From JAGVSR01 sp033765145 (GTDB lineage: Bacteria; Pseudomonadota; Alphaproteobacteria; Rhizobiales; Hyphomicrobiaceae): a DNA stretch of 64,000 bases. A model generated the notes under the pieces. The model saw only the letters and a list, made by a program, of their open reading frames with translations. It did no database searches and was not told the DNA's origin. The DNA lies in contig JANRIH010000032.1 of assembly GCA_033765145.1 (NCBI GenBank), positions 1 to 64,000 of the forward strand. The letters are read 5' to 3'. Made by a program: the position numbers and the translations under genes. Within the stretch, counting starts at the first letter, position 1; each line of letters opens with the position of its first letter. Positions 39,684 to 48,961 of this stretch are shown here, piece by piece.

Positions 39684-41081
39684 TCATCGCGCGATCCGAA
39701 GCGGCGCCAGGTTTGAGCCGATCGTCGAGAACGCCGTGTGCAGTTCCTCACTGTCGCTCGCATCGAAGAACTTCGACGGCGAGGATGCGCAGGTCTCGAG
39801 GATATCCTTGATGCCAGGATCGGTGACGTCGAACGCGACTGTGTAGACCGTGATCCCCTTGGCCTTGATGTTCGTGCAGAGTTCTTGCGTGTGAGCGTTC
39901 GCCTGCGTGACGTCGGTGCCGCCATGGTGCTTGTTGACGTAGTCGGGCGAGCGCGTGTTGGCGCCATCCGTCATCAGCACCAGGACCTTCTTGACAGGCA
40001 AGCCATCGACCTTTTCGCCGCTGCCGGTGGCTTCGTTGAAGGGCGCTTCCTTAGTCAGCGTCGTCCAGCCCCACATCAGTCCAGCTGGAATGTAGGTGTT
40101 GCCGAACGTCGAAAGCCCGCCGAGGTAGTCTGTCAGGGCGTCCTTGTCGGAACTGAGCGGCATGAGCGGATTGCCGCAAAGCGTATTCATCGCGCCGGGT
40201 ACCGGCGTCGTCCAGTCCTCGTCCTTCGTGTCGAGCGGCGTGTCGCGTGAAGCCGCGCATCCGTACCACGTCTTGGAATCGGTATACGTCACGCACTTGT
40301 TGTAGGTCGGGCCGTACTGGTAATCGCAGACTTCCGCTTCATAGGTGAAGGGAATGCCGTCGTTGTCGCCTTGCCTCGTCTCCATCCGGCAATTGGATTG
40401 CCCAATGACATCCGATGTGTCGTAGCAATAGCTGACCTCGTTTGACGTATCGGCAGGGACCGACAACCAAGGCGCCCCGCGGTTGGCGGTTCCGACGTTC
40501 ACATAGTCGCCGAACGGGACGATGGAAATTCTGACCCGCTCCTCCGCGTGAGGCTTGCTGTACACCGTTTCCACCAGTGATTGCGATGACGCTTTGAGTG
40601 CGTCGAGTTTCGCCCCGGCCATGGAGTTCGTGACGTCGAGGACCAGGGCCATTTCTAAATTCTCGCCCGCGAGTTCGATTTCCGATGTCGCGACGACCTT
40701 GACGCTCTCGATGCCGGCCAGTGCCATGAACGACGTCGGGACATCGACCGTTATGCGGCCGGTGACGATGTTCTGTTCCGGCGTCTCGATGGTGACCGCG
40801 ACCGCGCCTTCGACGCCGTGATTCTTGCGCCAGTTGGCATCGAAATACTTTTGTGCGTTGGCCTGAAGCTCGCTCGGATCGGTGCTCTGCGCGGCCGAAC
40901 CCAGAAGGGCAGCGTCGAGATCGTTCTGGATCGCGGCATGTACGGACTGGCTTCGGCCCATGTCGACGGCCAACCCGATCGAGAGCATCAGGACCATCAG
41001 GCAGACGGCCGTCACGGCAGCGATCGCGCCGCGCTGATCGAGCGCGAATTCCAACACAGAACCGAGACGAGCTTTCGACAT
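39684..41081 (-). CDS. TadG-like pilus-associated vWA protein
   Basis: The 465-residue protein starts with a TadE/TadG segment (DQRGAIAAVTAVCLMVLMLSIGLAVDMGRS) used by Flp-pilus-associated minor proteins, then a linker with AVTIETPEQN and a vWA domain with LDVTNSMAG and KVLVLMTDGANTRS. The same cysteine-bearing insertion as in the next gene is present (QSNCRME, KCVTY, YGCAAS, NTLCGNP). No other tad genes are next to it in this window. Its role in pilus assembly is inferred from family. Confidence 0.85.
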   Translation of the reverse strand: MSKARLGSVLEFALDQRGAIAAVTAVCLMVLMLSIGLAVDMGRSQSVHAAIQNDLDAALLGSAAQSTDPSELQANAQKYFDANWRKNHGVEGAVAVTIETPEQNIVTGRITVDVPTSFMALAGIESVKVVATSEIELAGENLEMALVLDVTNSMAGAKLDALKASSQSLVETVYSKPHAEERVRISIVPFGDYVNVGTANRGAPWLSVPADTSNEVSYCYDTSDVIGQSNCRMETRQGDNDGIPFTYEAEVCDYQYGPTYNKCVTYTDSKTWYGCAASRDTPLDTKDEDWTTPVPGAMNTLCGNPLMPLSSDKDALTDYLGGLSTFGNTYIPAGLMWGWTTLTKEAPFNEATGSGEKVDGLPVKKVLVLMTDGANTRSPDYVNKHHGGTDVTQANAHTQELCTNIKAKGITVYTVAFDVTDPGIKDILETCASSPSKFFDASDSEELHTAFSTIGSNLAPLRIAR

Positions 41082-41147
41082 GCCGAATGACCCAGGAGAT
41101 GATGTGTCATCGGACTATCGACGTATCTGATTTCGCAGTTCTTAACG

Positions 41148-41166
41148 GTGCCCAAGCAATGGGCAC
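41148..41166 (-). terminator. Hairpin between amidase and TadG-like genes
   Basis: GTGCCCA-AGCAA-TGGGCAC gives a 7-bp stem in the spacer downstream of the leftward amidase gene and upstream of the leftward TadG-like gene. No T-run follows, so termination is uncertain. Confidence 0.35.
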
Positions 41167-41244
41167 GCACTGAACGATCGATTGCGACGGCGTGTAAAAA
41201 TCTAACTGAACGCTCGTTGAAAGTATCCACTTCAATTGCGCGAT

Positions 41245-42573
41245 CTACATCGGCAGGCGCGCGATCTGATGGCTGAAGTAATTCTCGACTGCCGTCGTGA
41301 TGCTTTCGGAAACCTTCTCGCGCCACGACTCGGACTTCAGCAGCTCCGCATCTTCCTTGTTCGTCACGTACGCGAGTTCGATCAGCACGGACGGGAACTG
41401 GGCCGTCTTCAAGACACGGAAAGCCGCCTGCTGATCGGGATCGTCGCGCATGTTGGTCGACGAGCCCATGTACTCGATGACGGACCGCGAAAAGAGGTTC
41501 GTCCGTTCGCGTGTCGTCTCGACTTCGCGCTGGGCGAAGTCGGCGAGGATGTCCTTGACCGCGGAGAGATCGATCTCGCTGCTGGCCTTCTTCACGTCCG
41601 TCAATTCCTTGGCCGAGAGGACGTCCTTCGAAACCTCGCCTTTGGCGGAGCGCTTGAGAGAATTGGCGACTGATTCACGGAGCGAATAGATCGTCGCGCC
41701 GCGCGCGGCCGTCGTCGCGTAGTCGGCGTGCACGGCAATGAACAGCGCGGCTTTGTGCTGTTCCGCGAACGCGCGCCGCTCGTCGAGGGGAACGAACAAG
41801 TCGCTGTCGCGCGTCATGAGCACGCGATAGCGGCCCGTATCCTCGATCTTCTTCCGGAGCGCGCGTGCGAACGCGAGCACCACGTCCTTCTCGACAGCGC
41901 CGTTCTTGACGGCTCCCGTATCATGTCCGCCGTGCCCGGGATCGATGACGATCGTGGGCTTGTACATGACCTTGTCGAGTTCGTCCGGCCGAAGCGCGGG
42001 CTGCGGGAGCGGGGGTTGCAATCCACCGGTCCCGAGTGCGGACGGCTTCTCTTTGAGCGGCTTGCCGTCGCTCGCTTTGACCACTTCGTCGACCGGCACG
42101 ATCTCCAGCGCGAGCAGCTTGCCCCGGCCGTCCGGCGCCGTTTCGATTTCTGACTTTTCGACGATGACGGGGCGCGTCACGTAGACGACGACGCGCGTCT
42201 TGCCAGGGCCGGCGGCCCCGCCGCGGAAACTCTCGACGAGTCCGACCGGAGCGACCGAAGGCTCGGGAGGCAGGCGGAGTTGGACCTCGGGCAATTCGAC
42301 GACGACGCGGTTCGGATTGCCGAGCGACATAACATGGAAGTCGACGCCCTTGTCGAGCCCGATCAGGAAACGCGTGCGGGCACTCGTGCCCTTGACGATG
42401 GGGCTTTCGGAGAGGGCGTTCTTGACGGCCGGGGAGGCCGCCTCGGAGACGTGCGCAAGCCGTGTGCGCGCGGGGTCGTCCTCGGCGGAGGCCGATCCGC
42501 AAAAGGTCGATAGGATGAGCTGCGCGCAGGCAGCTGCCATTAGGGCGCGCTGCCCCATGGGCCGGTCGATCAT
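41245..42573 (-). CDS. amiC: N-acetylmuramoyl-L-alanine amidase with AMIN domain
   Basis: The 442-residue periplasmic enzyme splits septal peptidoglycan. ATG 42573 is followed by a signal peptide (MGQRALMAAACAQLILSTFCGSASA). An AMIN domain follows (RTRFLIGLDKGVDFHVMSLGNPNRVVVELPEVQLRLP), then a linker and the Amidase_3 domain with the zinc motif TIVIDPGHGGHDTGAVKNGAVEKDVVL, FIAVHADY and SVLIELAYVTNKEDAELL. Length and order fit AmiC-type cell-division amidases, whose targeting and activation need EnvC/NlpD-like factors. Confidence 0.9.
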   Translation of the reverse strand: MIDRPMGQRALMAAACAQLILSTFCGSASAEDDPARTRLAHVSEAASPAVKNALSESPIVKGTSARTRFLIGLDKGVDFHVMSLGNPNRVVVELPEVQLRLPPEPSVAPVGLVESFRGGAAGPGKTRVVVYVTRPVIVEKSEIETAPDGRGKLLALEIVPVDEVVKASDGKPLKEKPSALGTGGLQPPLPQPALRPDELDKVMYKPTIVIDPGHGGHDTGAVKNGAVEKDVVLAFARALRKKIEDTGRYRVLMTRDSDLFVPLDERRAFAEQHKAALFIAVHADYATTAARGATIYSLRESVANSLKRSAKGEVSKDVLSAKELTDVKKASSEIDLSAVKDILADFAQREVETTRERTNLFSRSVIEYMGSSTNMRDDPDQQAAFRVLKTAQFPSVLIELAYVTNKEDAELLKSESWREKVSESITTAVENYFSHQIARLPM

Positions 42574-42710
42574 CGTGTAAGACCCCCGTCTACGCGATAC
42601 AGGTGAAGTACCGGGCAAGTCTCGACGCTGCCCGCTGATGATGGCGCTTTGCGGGACAACGTCTGGCGAAGTTATGAATTGGTAAAGGTTAAAGCCGGGT
42701 AAATGCCCGC

Positions 42711-43178
42711 TCAGTCGGCCGCCTTGACCGCCCATCGCGCCGTCGCGTCCGCGTCGCTCTCGCGCGCATCGACCCACGCCGCCCGACCATCCGCCAGCTC
42801 TTCCTTCTTCCAGAAGGGTGCTCGGGTCTTCAGATAATCCATAAGGAATTCGGCGGCTTCGAAGGCCGCCTTCCGATGGCGTGACGCTGTCACGACAAGC
42901 ACGATCCCGTCGCCGGGCTCCAGCGTGCCGACCCGATGGATGATGAGAACGTCCTCGAGTGGCCAGCGCGATCGCGCGTCCGCTTCGACCCGCGCGAGTT
43001 CGGCTTCCGTCATGCCGGGATAGTGCTCGAGCGTCATCGAAAGGAGTGCAGTACCATCGACCGCCCCGCGGACGAGCCCCGTGAACGAGACGACGGCGCC
43101 GGCATCCGTCCGCCCGTCGGTCAGCAGGGCGATCTCGGCGCCGACGTCGAAGGGCTCAGTTTGAATGCGGACAGTCAT
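42711..43178 (-). CDS. moaE: Molybdopterin synthase catalytic subunit
   Basis: The 155-residue protein, with MoaD, inserts two sulphurs into precursor Z to make molybdopterin. Family motifs: GAVVSFTGLVRG, ALLSMTLEHYPGMTEAEL, VLIIHRVGTLEPGD, the catalytic region VTASRHRKAAFEAAEFLMDYLKTRAPFWKKEEL with its conserved lysines. It follows moaD on the same strand with 47 bp between. Confidence 0.93.
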   Translation of the reverse strand: MTVRIQTEPFDVGAEIALLTDGRTDAGAVVSFTGLVRGAVDGTALLSMTLEHYPGMTEAELARVEADARSRWPLEDVLIIHRVGTLEPGDGIVLVVTASRHRKAAFEAAEFLMDYLKTRAPFWKKEELADGRAAWVDARESDADATARWAVKAAD

Positions 43179-43225
43179 GCCAGTTCCGATAACGTCCTGA
43201 TCGAGGCCCGAACGTCTTCCGTCGC

Positions 43226-43519
43226 TTATCCGCCTGTGACCGGCGGGAAGAAGGCGATCTCGCGCGCCGAGCCGATGTCGGCCGACGGCTTCACATGCCG
43301 TTGCGCGATCGCAGCGCGCACGATATCCGGACGCGCGAACGCAGCCTCGTACTCGGGACCGCGCCCGCGCAGCCAGACGACGAGGTCGGCAATGGTCGCG
43401 ACACTTGCCGGAAGCGCGAAATCATCCTCGGAGCGGCCGATCTTTTCACGCACCCAGGCGAAATAGCGGATCGTGACAAGGCGCTCCGGGTCGCCGGCGG
43501 CGGCATGAGAACGGTCCAA
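43226..43519 (-). CDS. moaD: Molybdopterin synthase sulphur carrier subunit
   Basis: The ubiquitin-like core is LVTIRYFAWVREKIGRSEDDFALPASVATIADLVVWLRGRGPEYEAAF and the C-terminus ends in the required Gly-Gly (FFPPVTGG), which is thiocarboxylated. No ATG is available in frame; TTG 43519 has ggag 7 bases upstream and lies 18 bases after the pgsA stop, giving 97 residues, so I chose it. Confidence 0.88.
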   Translation of the reverse strand: MDRSHAAAGDPERLVTIRYFAWVREKIGRSEDDFALPASVATIADLVVWLRGRGPEYEAAFARPDIVRAAIAQRHVKPSADIGSAREIAFFPPVTGG

Positions 43520-43536
43520 TTCAGCGCTCCATCGCC

Positions 43537-44133
43537 TTAACGTTCCATAGCATGGCTGACGCCGGCTTTCAGATAGTCGAACCCTGTGACGAGCGTCAGC
43601 AGTGCCGCAAGCCACAAGAGAGATAGGCCGATGCTCGTGACGTATGGCCAAACATGGTCCGCCGCAGGGCCCGCCAGCAGCAAAGCCAGCGCCAGCATCT
43701 GCAGCGCCGTCTTCCACTTCGCGAGCTGCGTGACGTGAACCTTGACGTTGAGTTCAGCCAGGAACTCGCGGAGCCCCGAGACGAGAATCTCGCGGCAGAG
43801 GATGATGGCCGCCGCCCAGACCGTGTACCCGTCGATGGTCCGGTCGTGGACGAGCATCAGAAGTGTCGCGCCGACGATGAGCTTGTCCGCTATGGGATCG
43901 AGCATACGCCCAAGCGTCGATTGCTGCTCCCACGCGCGCGCCAGGAATCCGTCGAGCCAGTCAGTGATGGCGGCCACGACGAAGATGCCGAAGGCGGTCC
44001 AGCGTGCCGCATCCCCGTGCCAGAGCGTGAGACATAGAACGAGCGCCGGCACAGCCGCGATCCGCGCGTAGGTCAGCACGTTCGGCAGGCTCATGGGCAT
44101 GGCGCGCGAAGCATTTGTGGTCGCATCGGTCAT
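43537..44133 (-). CDS. pgsA: CDP-diacylglycerol--glycerol-3-phosphate 3-phosphatidyltransferase
   Basis: The 198-residue inner-membrane enzyme makes phosphatidylglycerol phosphate. It has the CDP-alcohol phosphatidyltransferase signature DG-F-LAR-(8)-G-RML-D-PIA-D in TDWLDGFLARAWEQQSTLGRMLDPIADK, and about five membrane helices. LPNVLTYARIAAVPALVLCL is the usual start of PgsA. The ATG at 44133 is taken; ATGs at MPMSLPNV are possible. The gene is part of the conserved uvrC-pgsA-moaD-moaE cluster. Confidence 0.9.
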   Translation of the reverse strand: MTDATTNASRAMPMSLPNVLTYARIAAVPALVLCLTLWHGDAARWTAFGIFVVAAITDWLDGFLARAWEQQSTLGRMLDPIADKLIVGATLLMLVHDRTIDGYTVWAAAIILCREILVSGLREFLAELNVKVHVTQLAKWKTALQMLALALLLAGPAADHVWPYVTSIGLSLLWLAALLTLVTGFDYLKAGVSHAMER

Positions 44134-44282
44134 GGGATGAGCTTAAGACCATCCGATCGAGAGGGCGTCAATGGGGCGGCGGCGACGCGGTCGATGGCAG
44201 ACGCGCCATGTCGGAGTGATCCGCGGTCTAGGCCGACCCTCTATCTGCCCCGAGGGCGGCACAAAGGCCACGATTTCAGCGC

Positions 44283-44798
44283 ATGACATTGATCCTGATT
44301 GATATTGTCGCCTATTACGCCGCCTGGGCGGGAGCGGCGATTGGCGCTGCGCATAACCGGCCGGACCTGGCGGCTGCCGCGTGTCTTGCGGCCCTTGTAC
44401 CCCATTTGGTTTCAAGCGCGGACAGGACCCGTTCACTGGCTCTGATGGCGGTTGGCCTCGGGATCGGCCTTCTCGTCGAAAGTGTCCTGGCGGCGGCCGG
44501 CGCCACCGCCTTCAAAAGCCAAGACCTCGGGCCTTGGCTCCCGCCTTTATGGAGCCTTTTGCTGTGGATGTCGTTCGCGACGCTCCTGCCGCGGGCGCTC
44601 GTCATTCTGCAGGCAAGGCCGCTTCTCGGCGCGGTGTTGGCGGCGTTAGCGGCTCCGCTCGCCTATCACGCGGGCAGCGAGATCGGCGCGCTGACCGTCC
44701 TCGAGCCCTATACCCGAAGCCTCGTTCTGATTGCCCTCGCCTGGGGCATCGCGATGCCGATCCTGCTCCTCGCGGCCCGCCGCCTCGCCCACGCCTGA
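44283..44798 (+). CDS. DUF2878-like inner-membrane protein
   Basis: The 171-residue protein has five or so hydrophobic helices (LIDIVAYYAAWAGAAIGAA, LALMAVGLGIGLLVESVLAAA, LPPLWSLLLWMSFATLL, LLGAVLAALAAPLAYHAG, LVLIALAWGIAMPILLLAA). The PLWSLLLWMSFATLL and LAAPLAYHAG segments match DUF2878 proteins. Function unknown. It is inserted, on the opposite strand, between uvrC and pgsA; its stop faces uvrC's stop 10 bp away. Confidence 0.75.
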   Translation: MTLILIDIVAYYAAWAGAAIGAAHNRPDLAAAACLAALVPHLVSSADRTRSLALMAVGLGIGLLVESVLAAAGATAFKSQDLGPWLPPLWSLLLWMSFATLLPRALVILQARPLLGAVLAALAAPLAYHAGSEIGALTVLEPYTRSLVLIALAWGIAMPILLLAARRLAHA

Positions 44799-44808
44799 GC
44801 CGAGCGGC

Positions 44809-46746
44809 CTAGCCGCGGCGCTCGTGGAAATGATCGTAGATCTTCTGCGCCATTTCCGCCGAGATGCCCTCGACCGCCTTCAAGTCTTCGACGCCCGCGC
44901 GCGAGACCGACTTCGCCGACCCGAAATGCGTCATGAGAGCCCGCCGCCGTGTCGGGCCGATGCCATCGATCTCATCGAGGGGATTGGCCGAGATGGCTTT
45001 CGCCCGCTTGGCCCTGTGCGTGCCGATCGCGAACCGATGCGCCTCGTCGCGCAAGCGCTGCACGAAGTAGAGCACGGGGTCGCGCGGCTCCAGCATGAAG
45101 GATTTGGCCGCACCAGGACGGTGGAAGTGTTCCCGGCCTGCGTCCCGGTCGGGTCCCTTGGCGACACCGACGAGCGGAATGTCCGATAGCCCGAGCTCGG
45201 CGAGAACATCGACAGCGACTTGCAACTGACCTTGTCCACCGTCGATCAAAACGAGGTCCGGCCGCTCGGGAATGTCGTCCGCCGCGGCAGACGGACGTTC
45301 GCCGGGCGCCACGCCGTCGTCTTTGACAAGGCGTTTGAACCGCCGCATCAGGACTTCCCGCATCATGGCGTAGTCGTCGCCGGGCGTGAGATCGGCGGAG
45401 CGGATATTGAACTTCCGGTACTGGCTCTTCGCGAAGCCATCGGGACCCGCGACGATCATCGCGCCGACGGCATGGGCGCCCTGGATGTGGCTGTTGTCGT
45501 AGACCTCGATCCGGCGCGGCACCTCCTGGAGCCCGAACCGCTCCGCGACGCCCTCGAGTAGCGCACTCTGCGAGGCGCTTTCTGCAAGCTTCCGCCCGAG
45601 CGCCTCGCGGGCGTTCTGCGCTGCATGCTCGACGAGGCTCGACTTCGTGCCGCGCTCCGGCACGCGGATCTCGACGCGCCGCCCGGCCTTCGTCTGCAGC
45701 GCTTCCGCCATCAGCTCCTGTTCCGGGATCGTGTGGGACAGCAGAATGAGCCGCGGCACCGGTTTATCGTCGTAGAATTGCGCGATGAAGCTCGCGAGAA
45801 CGTCCTCGACCGCGATGGCGCGGTCGGCTTTCGGGTAATAGGCGCGATTGCCCCAGTTCTGACCCGCGCGGAAGAAGAAGACCTGGACGCACGTTTGGCC
45901 GCCTTCTTGATGCGCGGCGAAGACGTCCGCTTCCTCGACCCCTTCGGGATTGATGGCCTGGTCCGCTTGCACGTGCGCGAGCGCCCAGAGCCGGTTGCGG
46001 TATTTCGCGGCTCTTTCGAACTCGAGCTTGTCCGCTGCCTCCTGCATGAGCGCCTGGTACATCTCGCGCACGGACTGACTTTCGCCTCTCAGGAACCGCA
46101 CCGCCTCCTCGACGAGCGCGTCGTAGTCTGCGGGCGCGATTTCACCCGTGCAGGGTCCGGCGCATCGCTTGATTTGCCAGAGCAGACACGGCCGCGATCG
46201 CCCGTCGAACACGCTGTCGGAGCACGAGCGCAAAAGGAACGCGCGCTGCAGCATGTTGATCGTGCGGTTGACGGCGCTTGCCGAAGCAAACGGACCGAAA
46301 TAGTCGCCTTTCACGTTGCGCGCACCGCGGTGTTTCAGGATCTGCGGAGAGGGCGTATCCCGCCGGATGAGGATGTAGGGGAACGACTTGTCGTCCCGCA
46401 TCAGCACGTTGAAGCGCGGCCGGAAGCGCTTGATGAGGTTGGCTTCGAGCAGCAGCGCCTCGGCCTCGGTGCGGACCGTGATGAATTCCATCGAAGCCGT
46501 AGCCGCAATCATGCGCGCGATCCGATTGGTGTGCCCGCCGATCCGCGCGTAGTTCGAGACGCGCGCCTTGAGGCTCCGAGCCTTGCCGACGTAGATGACG
46601 GTCCCTTCGGGATCGATCATCCGGTAGACACCGGGCTGGGACGAGAGGGTCTTGAGATAGGACGAAATGACCGCCGGTCCGGTCGCCGGACGGATTGGCG
46701 CATCGGCCGCGACGGCGGCATCCTCGTTTTGTTCGGGATCGTTCAT
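44809..46746 (-). CDS. uvrC: Excinuclease ABC subunit C
   Basis: The 645-residue nuclease makes both incisions in nucleotide excision repair. Parts in order: GIY-YIG domain (QPGVYRMIDPEGTVIYVGKARSLKARVSNYA), cysteine motif and KRCAGPC, UVR/UvrB-binding motif (ADKLEFERAAKYRNRL), RNase H-like endonuclease domain (RRIEVYDNSHIQGAHAVGAMIVAG; LVLIDGGQGQLQ) and C-terminal helix-hairpin-helix pair (LDEIDGIGPTRRRALMTHFG). ATG 46746 removes a long non-family extension. It leads the pgsA-moaD-moaE block on the same strand. Confidence 0.97.
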   Translation of the reverse strand: MNDPEQNEDAAVAADAPIRPATGPAVISSYLKTLSSQPGVYRMIDPEGTVIYVGKARSLKARVSNYARIGGHTNRIARMIAATASMEFITVRTEAEALLLEANLIKRFRPRFNVLMRDDKSFPYILIRRDTPSPQILKHRGARNVKGDYFGPFASASAVNRTINMLQRAFLLRSCSDSVFDGRSRPCLLWQIKRCAGPCTGEIAPADYDALVEEAVRFLRGESQSVREMYQALMQEAADKLEFERAAKYRNRLWALAHVQADQAINPEGVEEADVFAAHQEGGQTCVQVFFFRAGQNWGNRAYYPKADRAIAVEDVLASFIAQFYDDKPVPRLILLSHTIPEQELMAEALQTKAGRRVEIRVPERGTKSSLVEHAAQNAREALGRKLAESASQSALLEGVAERFGLQEVPRRIEVYDNSHIQGAHAVGAMIVAGPDGFAKSQYRKFNIRSADLTPGDDYAMMREVLMRRFKRLVKDDGVAPGERPSAAADDIPERPDLVLIDGGQGQLQVAVDVLAELGLSDIPLVGVAKGPDRDAGREHFHRPGAAKSFMLEPRDPVLYFVQRLRDEAHRFAIGTHRAKRAKAISANPLDEIDGIGPTRRRALMTHFGSAKSVSRAGVEDLKAVEGISAEMAQKIYDHFHERRG

Positions 46747-46876
46747 GTCGCAAGGATTGGGTGCAGGGACAGAGGCGTCAAGCCAGGGGTTGCCACAAAA
46801 AGGCCATGCGGTCGGCGCGGATGACCCGGAGTGGATGACAATGGGTCGTCCAGGCAACTTTGGCGCGTGCCAGCCC

Positions 46877-47833
46877 ATGCGTAAGCCGTTCGTCGTCATC
46901 CTCATAGCGATGTTTGCCCTCGGCGCCTTGGGCATCGCGGACGCCAAGTCGTCGAAGCCGCGGTTCGACAAGCCCGAGGCCGTGCTCAAATGGATCAACG
47001 GATATCGCGAGACCCCCGAGCCCGAACGGCTACCCGACGCCGTGCACGCCATGGCCGAACTCGGTCTCTTCCGTGAACTCGAGCAGGCCGGCGTCTACGT
47101 CGGCTTCATGGCCGGCGCGCTGTCGGCGGAACCCGCGCGCGCTGCCGAACTCCTGGCGCGCATGTTTCCCCTGGCGCCCGAGCATCAGGTCTTCCTCGTC
47201 CGCGCAATCGCGTACTCCGATCTGCCCGAATGGCGCGACCTGCTGATCGCGTTCGCCGAACGTATGCCCGCGCGCAAGGTCCTGATCGAGCACTATCTCT
47301 ATGGCGACGGAAAAACTCTCTTCAATCTGCCGCTCGACGAAAGCGCATTCGTGCTCGACGCGCACTGGGGCTACTACTTCGGTTCGGGTTCTCGGAAGGC
47401 ACTCGCGCGCATCGTCACGGCGCTCGAATGGGTCGAAGAGAAGGACGACGTCGAACGGCTGACCTTCGGCGCCATGTCGAAATGGACGCTCGCGTCCAAC
47501 GCGACGCGCGACGAGGTTTTGAAGGCGGCTCTGACCGACGAACTCGAAACCGCATCGGACGTCTCGCGCCGCCATCTGAGAGACGTGATCTTCGCCGCCG
47601 AGACGTTCGAGACGCACAAGATCAGAAAGGCAGCCATCACCGCCATCGACGAACTGAAGGCGAAGGGGCCGGCCTACAAGCGCGACTATGCCTGGTGGGG
47701 CCAGACGGGTCAGACCGTTCTGGCACTCGGCTGCGTCGCGGCCGGCGCCATGGGCCAGTTCCAGCTCGGCATCCCGTGTGTCATCGGTGGAGCGGTTTCG
47801 ACGGCGGCACTCAAGTATCTCGCGCCGGAATGA
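46877..47833 (+). CDS. Secreted or envelope protein of unknown family
   Basis: ATG 46877 starts a signal peptide (MRKPFVVILIAMFALGALGIADA). The 318-residue protein is mostly helical (LPDAVHAMAELGLFRELEQAGVY; PARAAELLARMFPLAPEHQVFLVRAIAYSDLPEWRDLL), with a C-terminal hydrophobic helix pair (TVLALGCVAAGAMGQFQLGIPCVIGGAVSTAALKYL). Helical-repeat-like folding and a membrane anchor are inferred; I do not recognise the family. Confidence 0.7.
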   Translation: MRKPFVVILIAMFALGALGIADAKSSKPRFDKPEAVLKWINGYRETPEPERLPDAVHAMAELGLFRELEQAGVYVGFMAGALSAEPARAAELLARMFPLAPEHQVFLVRAIAYSDLPEWRDLLIAFAERMPARKVLIEHYLYGDGKTLFNLPLDESAFVLDAHWGYYFGSGSRKALARIVTALEWVEEKDDVERLTFGAMSKWTLASNATRDEVLKAALTDELETASDVSRRHLRDVIFAAETFETHKIRKAAITAIDELKAKGPAYKRDYAWWGQTGQTVLALGCVAAGAMGQFQLGIPCVIGGAVSTAALKYLAPE

Positions 47834-47851
47834 AACGTGACGCCGTCGGCC

Positions 47852-48961
47852 TCAGCCCCCGCAGATCGTGCGCGCGGCATCGAGGGCCGACTGCTGATCT
47901 GTGAACCACCCGACCGGCTTGCCGCCGGGCATGCGCGATTGGATGAAGCGCGCCGTCATGCTGTCCTCGAAGCCGTCGAGCACCGTCAGCGCCGCGAGAT
48001 GCAGCGCGCCATCCTCGTCGGCGCGAATGAGCACGTTCTTCTGCCCGCCATAGCTCGCGACCGAGATGCGGCAGGCGCGGTCGCCGTTCGCGACCTCCGG
48101 CAAAGTTTCATTGCTCGTTTCGAGCCGCGAGGTCAGCTTGCCGCCACTCTCGGACAATCTTGTCGCCGGCTTCGGCGGCGCGATGCTTGCGAGCTTGCCT
48201 GGAACGGGCGCGGTGGGCGCGACGGTCTCCGCCACGACCTGAGCGGGCTTGACGACGGGCGATGACGAAGGCGCTCGGACGTCCCTGCTCGGCAAGGGTT
48301 GGGCTTCCTGCGGCGCGAGCGCATCGGCACCTTGACAGTGCTTGGCCCGGAACTCCGACGCGACCCACGCGATCGAGGCGCCATACTTGGGATCGACCGC
48401 CCATCGCCGCGCGAGATCCGAATAGCGAACCGACCGCTTCAACTTCAGGGACGCCGAAAGGATGTCGTCCTGCTTCAGTTGCGTTCGCGGTGCGATGGGC
48501 GTTTCGAGCCGCTCGCCTGAGTAGACAACGAGATGCTGGATTTGCGCGAGCACACCGGTCTTGACGTCGGGGTAGCGATCTCCCGGAACACCTCCGCCCG
48601 TCGTTCCGATGCCGGCGAAATTGTTCTGCAACGGATCGACGTCGCCGCGCCGTCCATCCGGCCTCAGATACGTGAGGAAATTGGTTTCGAGCGCCATCTG
48701 GAAGAAGGCGTAGTCCCAGCGGACCCGCCACACCTCGCCCCAGTGCCGATACCAGTCCGCGATGTCGCGATAGCGGGGATCGAGATCGGGGTTGCGCGAC
48801 TTGAGAAACGTCATCAGACGATCCGGCGTCGCACAACGCGGGACGAAGTTCGCGGCGCTGCTGCGGATTTCCGGAAGCGAGGTCTTGGCCACAACGGACT
48901 CTGGGGCGAGAAGCACCGCGAGCGACAACGTGGTGACGGCGCCGGCCAGGAAGGATCGCAT
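47852..48961 (-). CDS. Periplasmic GH73-like/SPOR-like protein, copy 1
   Basis: ATG 48961 overlaps the previous gene's stop, so the two are translationally coupled. After a signal peptide, residues 40-190 show a lysozyme-like domain: CATPDRLMTFLKSRNPDLDPRYRDIADWY, WDYAFFQMALETNFLTYLRPDG, NNFAGIGTTGGG and DVKTGVLAQIQHLVVYSGE, where ALETN may hold the catalytic glutamate. A proline-rich linker and a C-terminal SPOR-like domain (RISVASYGGQKNVLIRADED... GWFTDQQSALDAARTICGG) with two cysteines follow. It likely remodels peptidoglycan, perhaps at the septum. Confidence 0.7.
   Translation of the reverse strand: MRSFLAGAVTTLSLAVLLAPESVVAKTSLPEIRSSAANFVPRCATPDRLMTFLKSRNPDLDPRYRDIADWYRHWGEVWRVRWDYAFFQMALETNFLTYLRPDGRRGDVDPLQNNFAGIGTTGGGVPGDRYPDVKTGVLAQIQHLVVYSGERLETPIAPRTQLKQDDILSASLKLKRSVRYSDLARRWAVDPKYGASIAWVASEFRAKHCQGADALAPQEAQPLPSRDVRAPSSSPVVKPAQVVAETVAPTAPVPGKLASIAPPKPATRLSESGGKLTSRLETSNETLPEVANGDRACRISVASYGGQKNVLIRADEDGALHLAALTVLDGFEDSMTARFIQSRMPGGKPVGWFTDQQSALDAARTICGG

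Noticed and set aside
45625..46824. Rightward 399-codon frame opposite uvrC
   Set aside because: It is the antisense shadow of a certain uvrC gene, with no recognisable motif.
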